Shown here: in pieces, positions 8,845 through 17,734 of the stretch
Numbering within the stretch: the stretch's first letter is position 1
How the letters are laid out: every line of letters starts with the position of its first letter
Origin: Gammaproteobacteria bacterium UBA7376
GTDB taxonomy: Bacteria; Pseudomonadota; Gammaproteobacteria; Pseudomonadales; Azotimanducaceae
Assembly: GCA_002470275.1 (NCBI GenBank)
Contig: DKNY01000003.1
Coordinates: forward strand, 65,064-93,156
DNA: 28,093 nucleotides
Direction of reading: 5' to 3'
Translations under genes and position numbers: made by a program
Notes under the pieces: generated by a model
The model's input: only the letters and a program-made list of their open reading frames with translations
What the model was told of the DNA's origin: nothing
Databases searched by the model: none

Positions 8845-9420
8845 TCAGCCAGTCGCAGCGGTATTGGTTTGTTGTCGCGAAAAAACTCTGGTCAAAACCC
8901 TGGGCCAATCGAAGCCTCCTCCGGGGTCCTGCTTTCGCCCTGGAGCGATCTCAAGATGACCGACGATCGCGTTGGCGGAGAGGCTGGGATAACGCTGAAG
9001 CAGATCGCCACAAACGGTGATCAGCGTTTGGTATTGGGGCTCAGTGAAGGGCACCTCGGGGGTCCCCTCCAGCTCAATCCCAATACTGAAATCGTTACAC
9101 TGACGACGCCCCTGCCAGCTGGAGATGCCGGCGTGCCACGCACGTTGATCGAAGGCAACAAATTGATCGATGGCACCGCCACGGTCGATCATCAGGTGGG
9201 GCGAAACGTGCAGCCCACGCAAATCCTCAAAGCTTGGATGAGCATCGCAGTTAAGCGCGTTGCAAAATAGCGCGGCCGGCAGGCCGGTGCCGAACTCCCC
9301 CTCCGGTAGCGAGACGCAGTGCACGACGATCAACTCTGGAAAAGCGCCTTCAGGGCGCGCATCGCAGTTGCTGGACGCCTGCCAGCGAGCACCTTTAAGT
9401 AAATGTTGGGCATTGATCAT
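8845..9420 (-). CDS. ampD: AmpD, 1,6-anhydro-N-acetylmuramyl-L-alanine amidase
   Basis: Cytosolic zinc amidase that trims the peptide from anhydro-muropeptides imported by AmpG, feeding murein recycling. The 191-residue product has the N-terminal GARW, then ELIVVHCVSLPEGEFG (zinc ligand H34), HVSPHLMIDRGG, DQRAWHAGIS, CNDFSIGIELEG (E116) and GHLEIAPGRKQDPG (H155, K163, D165), the set used for zinc binding and catalysis in the family. I chose the ATG at 9420, which matches the E. coli AmpD N-terminus; the frame stays open to 9537 but the extra residues are not AmpD-like. It precedes aceE on the same strand and is divergent from nadC. Loss of AmpD derepresses ampC in species that have it; no ampC-ampR pair is seen here. 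Confidence 0.95.
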   Translation of the reverse strand: MINAQHLLKGARWQASSNCDARPEGAFPELIVVHCVSLPEGEFGTGLPAALFCNALNCDAHPSFEDLRGLHVSPHLMIDRGGAIDQFVAFDQRAWHAGISSWQGRRQCNDFSIGIELEGTPEVPFTEPQYQTLITVCGDLLQRYPSLSANAIVGHLEIAPGRKQDPGGGFDWPRVLTRVFSRQQTNTAATG

Positions 9421-9662
9421 TTGATCAAACCTTATCACAGTTGCAAATGGGAAGAGGTCGACCCGTTCACGCTCCTCGCATGCCGCCCCCTTGTTTTCGT
9501 GCCATGGGCCTGGGCAAAATTTTATCGTCCTCGTCACCCCTCCAGCATTCCTGAACGGGGCCTGATACGCTCAGGACTATAATCTCCTTCAGCCCACGAA
9601 GAGTCTTCTCGCGCTTCGGGGTATCATATGACCCAAGCTTTATATTGACGCTGTATCGAAAA

Positions 9663-10529
9663 ATGCCTACGCCCAAACACTCTCTTGATGCTGAGCTGCT
9701 GGAGGCCGCTATCCTCCAAAATGTAACATCCGCGATCCATGAGGACATCGGTCAGAGCGATATCTCGGCCGAACTCATCGGTCCTTCCGTCCAGGCAGAG
9801 GCTGAGGTCATCAGTCGCGATCCAGGCGTATTTTGCGGTGCCGCCTGGGTTGTTGAGACCCTGCGCTGTATCGACCCGACCATTACCGTTGCTTGGTCCG
9901 TTGCCGATGGTGACGACGTCAACCCTAACCAAAGATTATTTACCCTTCAAGGTGGGGCTCGACAGCTTCTCAGCGCAGAAAGAACGGTGCTTAATTTCGT
10001 CCAGTTACTGTCCGGCACAGCCTCTAGGACTCGGGCCTATGTTCAGCTCATTGAGGGTACGGGCTGTCGTTTGTTGGATACCCGCAAAACGGTTCCCGGT
10101 TTACGCATGGCGCAGAAATATGCCGTGCACTGTGGCGGTGGCACCAATCACCGAATCGGACTGTTTGATGCCTTTCTGCTGAAGGAGAATCATATTTTAG
10201 CGGCGGGAGATATTCGCACCGCCGTGACCCGGGCACGATCCCACCGGCCGGGCTTGCCGGTTGAGGTAGAGGTTGAGAATTTAGAGGAGCTGGACCAGGC
10301 AATGGCAGCCGGGGCGGATATCGCCCTGATCGACAACTTCTCAATTGATCAAACGCGAACGGCAGTGGCCCAAAGCCGTGGCAAGATTGTGCTTGAGGCA
10401 TCGGGCAACATCACCATGGAAAGCATCCGTGCCATTGCCGAGACGGGCGTGGACTATATCTCCTGCGGCGACCTGACCAAGCGAGTGCAGCCCTTGGACC
10501 TTTCCATGCGTTTCGTGATGAGTCGTTGA
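9663..10529 (+). CDS. nadC: Quinolinate phosphoribosyltransferase (nicotinate-nucleotide pyrophosphorylase)
   Basis: Makes nicotinate mononucleotide from quinolinate and PRPP in de novo NAD synthesis. The 288-residue protein carries the family motifs: EDIGQSDIS, LLSGTASRTRAYV, LDTRKTVPGLR (substrate-binding Arg/Lys), KYAVHCGGGTNHRIGLFDAFLLKENH, VEVEVENLEEL, ALIDNFS, LEASGNI and YISCGDLT. Length fits the family (297 in E. coli). The ATG at 9663 gives the normal N-terminus; a TTG at 9645 is possible, and neither has a strong ribosome site. A TATAAT at 9578-9583 could be its -10, but I see no good -35. It is divergent from ampD, as in several gammaproteobacteria. Confidence 0.96.
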   Translation: MPTPKHSLDAELLEAAILQNVTSAIHEDIGQSDISAELIGPSVQAEAEVISRDPGVFCGAAWVVETLRCIDPTITVAWSVADGDDVNPNQRLFTLQGGARQLLSAERTVLNFVQLLSGTASRTRAYVQLIEGTGCRLLDTRKTVPGLRMAQKYAVHCGGGTNHRIGLFDAFLLKENHILAAGDIRTAVTRARSHRPGLPVEVEVENLEELDQAMAAGADIALIDNFSIDQTRTAVAQSRGKIVLEASGNITMESIRAIAETGVDYISCGDLTKRVQPLDLSMRFVMSR

Positions 10530-10627
10530 CGGGACACAAACTCTGACAGCGGTACAGCGCCGCACGAGTCATCCTTTTCTAAGGCTGTCACGCCCTACGG
10601 CTGTCGCGTCGCCGTACCGTCCTCCTT

Positions 10628-11866
10628 TCAGTCCTCCAGCGCTGAAGAAAAAGCTGCCAAGCGCCCATCTATTGGCGTTTTGATCTCCAACCCCAGCAGT
10701 GCCATCACCAAGGGATAAACGTGCACGTTTTCGATCACCGGCAGCCGCGAGCCTGCCTTGATGCGCGGACCGACCGCGTAAAGGATGCCGTTCATGGTCG
10801 GAGTCTCTGCAGGCAAATAACCATGAACACCAGGCGGGGGTTTGCGCCCCTTACGAGAAATGCTGATGTACCCCGGCGCATCAATCACCGCTATAAGATC
10901 CGGTGTTCGCGGCCCACCCGCGCGAAGCATTGAAAACGCTGGAGGCCTGGACCCGGAAAAAAGCTTCAGTCCATCGATTTTGCCCAGGCGATCAGCCGTC
11001 TGACGAATGAGCGCCTGGTCATCCGAATAAAAATAGGTCACCGGTCCGCCAGGCAGAATCCGGTTTTCTCCCCGCCAGGCAGACAAATTCAGGTGATCGC
11101 TGAGATAAACGATCGCCTCGTCGGTAATTTGCTGCATGCCGTGATCAGACACCACGATCAGGTGGGTCTCGAAGGGCAACTCAGCCAGGCCTTGGCGTAA
11201 CTTACCCAAGTCGGCATCGGCACTGGCAACGGCGTCGCGTACCTGACGACTCTCGGGGCCATGTCGATGTCCTACCGAATCAACGCTGGAGAAATACAGC
11301 GTGACGAAGGAGGGTCTTTCGTCTGCGGGCAGGGCCAGCCATTCAAGCACCGTGTCGACGCGCACCGCATTGGGGATTCCCCCGTTATAGCGCCTGTAAC
11401 GGCTGGGCCGAATATTTTGAATGGCCGCTTCGCTGCCCACCCAAAAATAGCTCGCGGCCCGTTTCCCGGCCCTCTCCACCGCCACCCAAAGGGGTTCACC
11501 GCCATACCAGGTGCCGTCCGTTATTTTTTCACTGTCTCCCAGTCGATAGGTCTGCCCGCGCTGGCGGTCATAAAAGGCATTGCCAATGATGCCGTGATGC
11601 CCTGGATACAGGCCCGTCGCTATGCTGTAGTGATTAGAGAAAGTGCTGCTGGGGAAGACGGGCATCAGCCCTTGGGCTTTTAGACCCTCGGCAGCCATCT
11701 GTTCTAGATTCGGCGCACTCGCCAACGCTGAGTAGTCATGCCGAAACCCATCCAGGGACAACAAGATAACCACGGGCTCCTGAGCGACTGCCACATCGTC
11801 GGCGCACACGCCTGACGGGCTGAAGAACAGGACGACCCAGGCGAAGTTAAGGATTCTAAACCTCAT
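10628..11866 (-). CDS. Secreted NPP-type nucleotide pyrophosphatase/phosphodiesterase (alkaline phosphatase superfamily)
   Basis: Exported metal-dependent phosphodiesterase of 412 residues. A signal peptide (MRFRILNFAWVVLFFSPSGVCA) is followed by ILLSLDGFRHDY (metal ligand D39), then VFPSSTFSNHYSIATGLYPGHHGI with the catalytic Thr75 and Asn78 of the NPP family. Further metal ligands are seen in SSVDSVGHRHGPES and VVSDHGMQQ. Such enzymes cleave nucleotide, phosphodiester or pyrophosphate bonds in the periplasm; the substrate cannot be read here. The ATG at 11866 follows AAGGGG; an upstream TTG at 11905 would add a polar leader before the signal peptide. It starts 41 nt after the TPR-sulfotransferase stop and is probably the last gene of a three-gene operon. 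Confidence 0.88.
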   Translation of the reverse strand: MRFRILNFAWVVLFFSPSGVCADDVAVAQEPVVILLSLDGFRHDYSALASAPNLEQMAAEGLKAQGLMPVFPSSTFSNHYSIATGLYPGHHGIIGNAFYDRQRGQTYRLGDSEKITDGTWYGGEPLWVAVERAGKRAASYFWVGSEAAIQNIRPSRYRRYNGGIPNAVRVDTVLEWLALPADERPSFVTLYFSSVDSVGHRHGPESRQVRDAVASADADLGKLRQGLAELPFETHLIVVSDHGMQQITDEAIVYLSDHLNLSAWRGENRILPGGPVTYFYSDDQALIRQTADRLGKIDGLKLFSGSRPPAFSMLRAGGPRTPDLIAVIDAPGYISISRKGRKPPPGVHGYLPAETPTMNGILYAVGPRIKAGSRLPVIENVHVYPLVMALLGLEIKTPIDGRLAAFSSALED

Positions 11867-11907
11867 CTCTTTCCCCTTACCGCTACCGTTTTTATGAACT
11901 GGCAAGC

Positions 11908-13884
11908 CTACAGTTTGATATCAAAACGCTGGCGAACCTCTTCGCCAAGCGCCTGCTTCAGTGGTGACAGCCAGGGCTCATAATTCTCCCAGGTGTCCAA
12001 GGAGGATCTGAAAATTGGCTGTCTGACTTGCTCCGAACTGGGCGTTTTGACGCTTCGCTCGGTCTTATGAAACGCCACGCAGGCCTCCTCAAAGGGCAGG
12101 CCACAAAATGCCAGCAACCGCGCGACCTGTCCACGCAGGTCATCCACCACATCCTCGTGCTGAACGCGCAATATGAATCCTGGCATCACCCTATCCCAGT
12201 GATCCATAAGCTCTACATAGTCGCGGTAATAGTGACCGATGTCGCCCAGGTCATAGGAGAACTCCTGGCCTTCGGCAAAGAGCTGCTTAAAGCCACTAAA
12301 GCAGCAGGACAGCGGATGACGCCGAGCATCGATAATTTTTGCATTGGGAAGAATGAGCTTGATCAGCCCGATGTGCCGAAAGTTATTCGGCATCTTGTCC
12401 ACGAAGAACGCCGCATCACCGCGGTGAATCTGCGTGTCGGCAATATACTGATCCCCAAACCGGGTCCTTTCTTCCATCGTGAGATCGGCTAACACCGCCG
12501 GATAGCCCCCCGAGCCCCGGCTTTTTCGGCGCAAGCTTTGGGATAGCGATAGAATGTTGGGCAGCTCCGAGGTGCCGTCCACCATGCTGTGTGAAGACAG
12601 TATCTGCTCAATCAGCGTGGAGCCCGCCCTGGGCAGCCCCAGCACAAAAATCGGCGCGGAAGAGGCGTTGCCGCCTTGGTTTTCCTCGGCTAGAAGACTC
12701 GCTGTGCAGACCCGCTGGGTATCCTGGAACTCGACCCGCATTTTCTCCGCATCGTACCGACTCTGAATCTTTTTTTGGCGATTGCCCTCTGCGTAGTAGC
12801 CAAAGGCACGCTCATAATCTGCGGCATCCTCGTGGGCCTTGCCCAGGGCAAAATTCAGATAAACCCGCCCACTGGGGCTCAGATTGCGGTTATTTTCCTG
12901 CTGCCCCATCAGCTGAAGTTCCTCATCAGTAAAGCGGTAGGTCTTTAGATTCGCTAGAGAGTAAAAGGCCTCACCGTGATCTGGGTTGTGCTCGTATGCA
13001 GAACGATAGGCGTCTATGGCGGCCAGGGATTCGCCCTTGGTTTTCAGCGCATGGCCCTTGGTGGTAAGGGTCGCGGCATCCCCAGGCACCTGCGCTAAAA
13101 CCTCGTCCAAGAGAGTGAGTGCGGCCTCTATCTTCCCTGTTTGCATCAGCTCAATGGCGTAGATCGATTTGAACTGAGGATTTTGAGGTTGCCGATCGAA
13201 AAGACGTTTGGCCTGGGCCAGCGCCGCCTCGAATTTTTGGCGCTTCCTTAAAACCTGGACCAAGTCTATGTGGGCGGGAACGTGCTCCGGCGCAAACTGA
13301 GTAGCGCTATCGAGCAAGAATTCGGCGTCATCGAGAATACCAAGCTTGACGCCGATCTCTGCCAACAAGCGCATGCCCTCCACATTGCGCGGCGCTTTCT
13401 GCAGGAAGGCACGACAAATTTCTTCGGCTTTAATCAGCTTATTCTGGGAGATCAGTTCGATCACTGAGATGAGGGGGGCAGGCAGCGCCTCCAGGTGTTC
13501 GAGCCTCGCTCGCAGATGAATGGCCCGGCGCGAATCCCCTTGGGCATCACAAATTTTGAGGGATTCACGAAGGCTTGCTAGCAGCGCCGGGTTGAGCTGG
13601 AGCGCGCGTTCGTAGGCCACCAGCGCGTCCTGCCAGGCGCCGACATCCCGATGCACATGGCCTGTTTCCTGGAAGGCGCGGCTGTGAGAGGGAGCAAGCA
13701 GCCTGAGCCGCTCTAGAACGTCCAGCGCGTCTTCGTATCTGCCTTGGTATCGCAAGACAACGGCGAGGGCATAAAGGGCCTCTACCTCCCTAGGATTCTC
13801 AGCCAGTAAGGTCTCAAGATCTCTCAGCGCTTGATCCAGCTCTCCCGCCGCGATCTTAGCCTGGACCTCGTTAAGCTTTGGCAA
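11908..13884 (-). CDS. TPR-repeat sulfotransferase
   Basis: This is a 658-residue two-part protein. The N-terminal 350 or so residues are tetratricopeptide repeats (for example GELDQALRDLETLLAENPREVEALYALA, GAWQDALVAYERALQLNPA, GKIEAALTLLDEVLAQVPGD). From about residue 408 there is a P-loop-like sulfotransferase domain: PIFVLGLPRAGSTLIEQILSSH is the 5'-phosphosulfate loop, and KIIDARRHPLSCCFSGF near 520 is the 3'-phosphate (PAPS) region. The acceptor is unknown; TPRs may recruit a protein or glycan. The start is TTG at 13884 with GGAG 7 nt upstream; an in-frame stop lies just before it. It sits between the TonB-dependent receptor (84 nt upstream) and the NPP phosphodiesterase. Confidence 0.9.
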   Translation of the reverse strand: MPKLNEVQAKIAAGELDQALRDLETLLAENPREVEALYALAVVLRYQGRYEDALDVLERLRLLAPSHSRAFQETGHVHRDVGAWQDALVAYERALQLNPALLASLRESLKICDAQGDSRRAIHLRARLEHLEALPAPLISVIELISQNKLIKAEEICRAFLQKAPRNVEGMRLLAEIGVKLGILDDAEFLLDSATQFAPEHVPAHIDLVQVLRKRQKFEAALAQAKRLFDRQPQNPQFKSIYAIELMQTGKIEAALTLLDEVLAQVPGDAATLTTKGHALKTKGESLAAIDAYRSAYEHNPDHGEAFYSLANLKTYRFTDEELQLMGQQENNRNLSPSGRVYLNFALGKAHEDAADYERAFGYYAEGNRQKKIQSRYDAEKMRVEFQDTQRVCTASLLAEENQGGNASSAPIFVLGLPRAGSTLIEQILSSHSMVDGTSELPNILSLSQSLRRKSRGSGGYPAVLADLTMEERTRFGDQYIADTQIHRGDAAFFVDKMPNNFRHIGLIKLILPNAKIIDARRHPLSCCFSGFKQLFAEGQEFSYDLGDIGHYYRDYVELMDHWDRVMPGFILRVQHEDVVDDLRGQVARLLAFCGLPFEEACVAFHKTERSVKTPSSEQVRQPIFRSSLDTWENYEPWLSPLKQALGEEVRQRFDIKL

Positions 13885-13968
13885 GCATCAACTCCATAGC
13901 GTCTAAACTGAAGCTGGAAAGCATAGCGCTTCGGTCAAGAAACGCCATGCTTCCTAGTACAGAGCTAT

Positions 13969-16548
13969 CTAGAAGTCGAGAGCAAGCCTCAGACCAATCG
14001 TTCTTGGGCGCACGTAGGACACTCGCTCACGGTCGTAGCCAAAGCTATTGGACAGCTCGGCCATCTCGTCTAGCAAATTATCCACATAGAGCTCTGCACG
14101 CCACTGGTCTTTGCTCACGCCGGCTGACACTCCGACGAGAGTCCAGCCATCAACCTCTGCGTTGTTCATCCCGATGACGTCACTCCTGGAATCCGCGGAG
14201 AAACTCACGTGGGGCATAACATGCATATTCAGGCCATCGCCCTGGGTCCATTCGTACCGGGCACGCAGGTTACCCTGGAAGTTCGGCGCGAACGCCAGGT
14301 CGTCCCCGACCTGTACGTCGTTCGTTGGCGTGATGACGGTCGTGATCTCCGTGTTCAAGACGGAAAATGCCCCCGCCACGGTCAGGTTAGCGCTAGCGTT
14401 CCAGACAAAGTCCCCCTCGACGCCGGTGATTTCTGCATCCGCCGCGTTATCTGAGAAAAACAGATTGGTGATGCTTGGATCGAAAATCGTGGTCTGTAGG
14501 TCTTCAATCTCAACGAAGAAGACGCTGCCGTTGAAGCGCAAAGCTCGATCCATTAAATCAAGTTTCCAACCCGCCTCGTAGTTAACAACCGTGTCGGTTT
14601 TCAGGGCGAAAGGCACGATAAAGCCGTTTGGTCCCTCAGCGCCCCCGGGCCGATTGAGCAGCCCTGGCCGGAATCCTTCAGACCAGGTCAGGTAGAGCAA
14701 CGTGTCCGCATCCGGCGTATAGCTGAGACTCAGCTTGCCGATGGTGCCGTCTGTCGCAGCGGTATCCGGTGCGGATACGGCGCCGGCAATGGCTGGCGAT
14801 GTATCGGCGTCAATGTCAGCTGCGGTGTAGGTGAGGCGATCTGCATCCGTACAGGTGCCCACAAAGGTAAACTGGCCGTCGCCATTGTATAGATCACTGA
14901 TGTCGGTTCCGTAGGCGTTTTCATCCGAACCGCCAGCGTTACAGAAAGAGCTGTTCGCACTGCCTTCCATATCTACTTCGATATCGTAGTAGCGCAGACC
15001 GGCCGTCAGAGCAAAGGACTCGTTGAGTTGCCAGGTGGCCTCACCAAATACGCCTCTTTGATCGTCAGTCCGCTTAATGTCATTCCGGAACAACACGCCT
15101 TCTGGGAAGGGACCAGGGTCCGAGTGATATCCGGTCATGAATGGATAGTTATCGGGGAACCCGCCATAGGGAGCCGCCAAAACCGCACCAGGGTAGGTGA
15201 AGTCATTCAGCTCGGTCAGTTCCGTGCCGCTCATAAACAGGCCGCCGGTGAGGTATACCGATCGATCATCAGGCGTGCTGACGCGAATCTCATGGGACCA
15301 AACTTCGGTCCCTGTCCGCGAATGGACAAACATATTGGGCGCTTGGCAGGTTCCGGTGATGGCGTTTTCGCCTGGGTATGAAACCGTGCCATCGCATAGG
15401 TAGTAAGGAAGATACTGCCCAACGAACAGGTAATCCGTGTAGTCGATGGTCTGTTCTGCTTCACGATCCGTAAAGGCGCCGGTATAGAGCACCTCAAGTT
15501 CAGCAACCCGACCTTCAAGCGTCCAGCTGAAATTCGTGAACTCGTCCTCCAGATCGTCATCGGAAAAACGCTGGATTTCGAAATCACCAAGGTCGGGGTC
15601 CGCGAAGAAGACGCCATCCGAATTGATAGATTGCTGCATGAATGAAGCGCTAGCCGTCCAGTCTTCAGTCAGATCGAGCATGGCACTAAGTCGACCACCG
15701 GTATAGGACGTCTCATTCACATCATCCTCAACCAGCGCATGGGCGTCGATCAGGGTCGCGCCGCTCAAGACTGCCCCGGCCTGAGAACCGGCTCTGCTCT
15801 CAGACACCGCCACGCCGTTGGCTCGTTCCACCCCCTCAGCTCGAAAACGCGCACTGTCGCTGATGTCGCGAGTGCCCGCCACTTGGTCGATATAGCCTCC
15901 CTGGGTATCCGAGTAAACGACTCCGCGCAACGCGAATCGATCACTGACCGCCAGGTTGAACATCGCCTCAATCTTATTGCTGGCCTCACCGCCCCGAGTG
16001 GTGGCCAAGCCCACATCTACGCTGCCGTAATTGCCCGTGGTATCTGCTTTGTTTGTAATAAGACGCACGTTGCCTGCCTGGGCGCTGGCACCGAAGAGCG
16101 TGCCCTGAGGACCTGCAAGAACCTCGATTCGGTTGAGGTCAGCGGCGTAGACATCCAAGTTACGCCCCGGTTGAGCGATGGGCTGCTCGTCCAGGTAAAA
16201 GGCCACGTTCGGAGCCAAACCAGCCACTCCTGCAGTGGTAAGGCTTGGCGTGGTGGAGGCTAACCCTCTTATATAGATGGTGTTTTGACCCGGACCACTA
16301 CCCCCAGCGGTGACGCCTGGAAGTTGAATCAAGTATTCCTCAAAATTGCTGATGCCCAGATCATCCATAGCGTCCTCGGTCAGCGCCTGTACCGAGACGG
16401 GTACATCCTGCAAGGGGACTAATCTCTTTGTTGCGGTAACAAGGACCTCTTCGATGGCTAGGCTCTCACTTGCCACGGCACCTGATGTGCACATTGTGGC
16501 GATCGCTGCTGCTACGGCCCTACTCGTCTTACTCCGTTGAAAGTTCAC
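13969..16548 (-). CDS. TonB-dependent outer-membrane receptor
   Basis: This is an outer-membrane beta-barrel importer of 859 residues powered by TonB. It has a signal peptide (SRAVAAAIATMCTSGAVAS), a possible TonB box (EEVLVTATKR, about 34-43), and a plug domain with VPVSVQALTEDAM, NTIYIRGLAS and RIEVLAGPQGTLFGASAQAGNVRLITNKAD. A long barrel follows, ending in an aromatic C-terminus (GLRLALDF) as outer-membrane proteins do. I chose the GTG at 16548 with AGGAG 5 nt upstream; a TTG at 16566 would include that site in the gene. The substrate is unknown. No Fur-box is obvious upstream, so iron is not indicated. It is the first gene of the cluster with the sulfotransferase and phosphodiesterase, and is divergent from a MarR regulator. 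Confidence 0.93.
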   Translation of the reverse strand: MNFQRSKTSRAVAAAIATMCTSGAVASESLAIEEVLVTATKRLVPLQDVPVSVQALTEDAMDDLGISNFEEYLIQLPGVTAGGSGPGQNTIYIRGLASTTPSLTTAGVAGLAPNVAFYLDEQPIAQPGRNLDVYAADLNRIEVLAGPQGTLFGASAQAGNVRLITNKADTTGNYGSVDVGLATTRGGEASNKIEAMFNLAVSDRFALRGVVYSDTQGGYIDQVAGTRDISDSARFRAEGVERANGVAVSESRAGSQAGAVLSGATLIDAHALVEDDVNETSYTGGRLSAMLDLTEDWTASASFMQQSINSDGVFFADPDLGDFEIQRFSDDDLEDEFTNFSWTLEGRVAELEVLYTGAFTDREAEQTIDYTDYLFVGQYLPYYLCDGTVSYPGENAITGTCQAPNMFVHSRTGTEVWSHEIRVSTPDDRSVYLTGGLFMSGTELTELNDFTYPGAVLAAPYGGFPDNYPFMTGYHSDPGPFPEGVLFRNDIKRTDDQRGVFGEATWQLNESFALTAGLRYYDIEVDMEGSANSSFCNAGGSDENAYGTDISDLYNGDGQFTFVGTCTDADRLTYTAADIDADTSPAIAGAVSAPDTAATDGTIGKLSLSYTPDADTLLYLTWSEGFRPGLLNRPGGAEGPNGFIVPFALKTDTVVNYEAGWKLDLMDRALRFNGSVFFVEIEDLQTTIFDPSITNLFFSDNAADAEITGVEGDFVWNASANLTVAGAFSVLNTEITTVITPTNDVQVGDDLAFAPNFQGNLRARYEWTQGDGLNMHVMPHVSFSADSRSDVIGMNNAEVDGWTLVGVSAGVSKDQWRAELYVDNLLDEMAELSNSFGYDRERVSYVRPRTIGLRLALDF

Positions 16549-17004
16549 ACTCTCTCCTATTTTCAATGATCTGTTCGTTGGTATAGGGAAGAAGGCACCT
16601 CCCTAAAATATCTAGACTTCAAAATATTCGTTGCCTAAGGAATATAACGTTTCCCTTAAGAATCTCCGACGTAACCTGGTACTTGTTGGTGCGCGAAATT
16701 ACTCGATCCTCGTGTTCTCTAGGAATAAATAAGCCTTTCCGTCACCCGTTGAGATACTCTAAACTCTTTAGCGTTCTAATTTTTATTTTCAACCGCCAAG
16801 ACTAAACGGTCGTGGGCAGAAAGCAAGTCATTAGAGCTATAAGGAATTTGGGAGATTCCGGCATTGGCGTGAGTTTTTTCGCGATATAGCAGGCGGCGTT
16901 ATTTTTCTTTTTCCCCAAAAGGAGCAAGATACGCCAAATTTTGATGGGCTCACTGACAAGGGGCCATTGATCCGAAATCACACGGGTAGCCAGCAGGTTA
17001 GCAA
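16549..17004. other. Divergent intergenic region between TonB receptor and marR
   Basis: These 456 bp hold no convincing gene. They must contain both divergent promoters. Notable are an ATATTC-N10-GAATAT inverted repeat (16624-16645), a CTTAAG/CCTAAGG-rich segment around 16636-16660, a hairpin with TAGGGA/TCCCTA arms (about 16584-16605) in the likely receptor leader, and a T-rich run at 16900-16914 ahead of marR. No clear -35/-10 pair could be fixed. Confidence 0.5.
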
Positions 17005-17496
17005 ATGAGTCAAGAAGTTGAAGTTCTAATCACCATCAGGCAAATCATTCGCGCCACGGATCTGTATTCGCGCCAACTTAGTAAGAAAGTGGGTCTGACT
17101 GCGCCTCAGCTTTTGCTGCTTCAAACGGTGCAGGATATGGGCGCAGTGGCGATCTCAAAGCTGTCCACGGAAGTGAGCCTGAGCCAGGCGACGGTGACCA
17201 ATATTCTTGATCGGCTTGAAGCAAGGGGCTTGATCGCACGGCATCGAAGCACGCTGGATAAAAGGGTCGTGCATGCGACGCTGACCGAATCAGGAAAGAA
17301 AATGATCGCCTCTGCGCCGACACCGCTCCAGGACGTCTTTTGTTCGGCCTTCGATAAGCTTCAGACCTGGGAGCAGTCGATGATTGTTGCCTCCCTGCAG
17401 CGGGTTGCTTCTATGATGAATGCCGAACACATCGACGCATCCCCAATGCTGCACGTCGGAGTGGCCGACGAGGCACCTTTGACAGAGCAGCAGTAG
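17005..17496 (+). CDS. MarR family transcriptional regulator
   Basis: This is a 163-residue DNA-binding protein with the winged-helix layout of MarR. The helical N-terminus is IRQIIRATDLYSRQLSKKVGLTAPQLLLLQTV, the recognition helix region is ISKLSTEVSLSQATVTNILDRLEARGLI, the wing is ARHRSTLDKRVVHATLTESGKKMI, and a C-terminal dimerisation helix follows. Members are dimers released from DNA by small phenolic or other ligands. The ATG at 17005 has a modest AGG site. It is divergent from the TonB receptor and upstream of the exported-protein genes, so it could control either; the sequence does not decide. The long tail after residue 140 is not typical. Confidence 0.9.
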   Translation: MSQEVEVLITIRQIIRATDLYSRQLSKKVGLTAPQLLLLQTVQDMGAVAISKLSTEVSLSQATVTNILDRLEARGLIARHRSTLDKRVVHATLTESGKKMIASAPTPLQDVFCSAFDKLQTWEQSMIVASLQRVASMMNAEHIDASPMLHVGVADEAPLTEQQ

Positions 17497-17734
17497 CCAT
17501 TCGCCAAGAGCCCTCTTACCCGCTGCTACTCGCTTCTACCCGCTCTCCCCTTTTCTCATCCAGGGGTCGGGTGCTGGGCCTTTCCTACAGGTTCAATTAG
17601 GCGCACTCAAAGCAAGTGACCCAGGACCGGTGTACACTCGACTTCGGGGCGATAAGATCGACTCCACATGGTTGCTGGAGATGAACAACTCCGGTTATAC
17701 GCTGCGGGGAGCAGCACAAAAACAAGGAAAAAAG

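Noticed and set aside
8831..8908. N-terminal extension of aceE to the TTG at 8908 with a strong GGAGG
   Set aside because: The GGAGGAGG is the conserved Pro-Gly-Gly-Gly-Phe coding stretch of ampD, and the extension exceeds the usual AceE N-terminus by about 26 residues.
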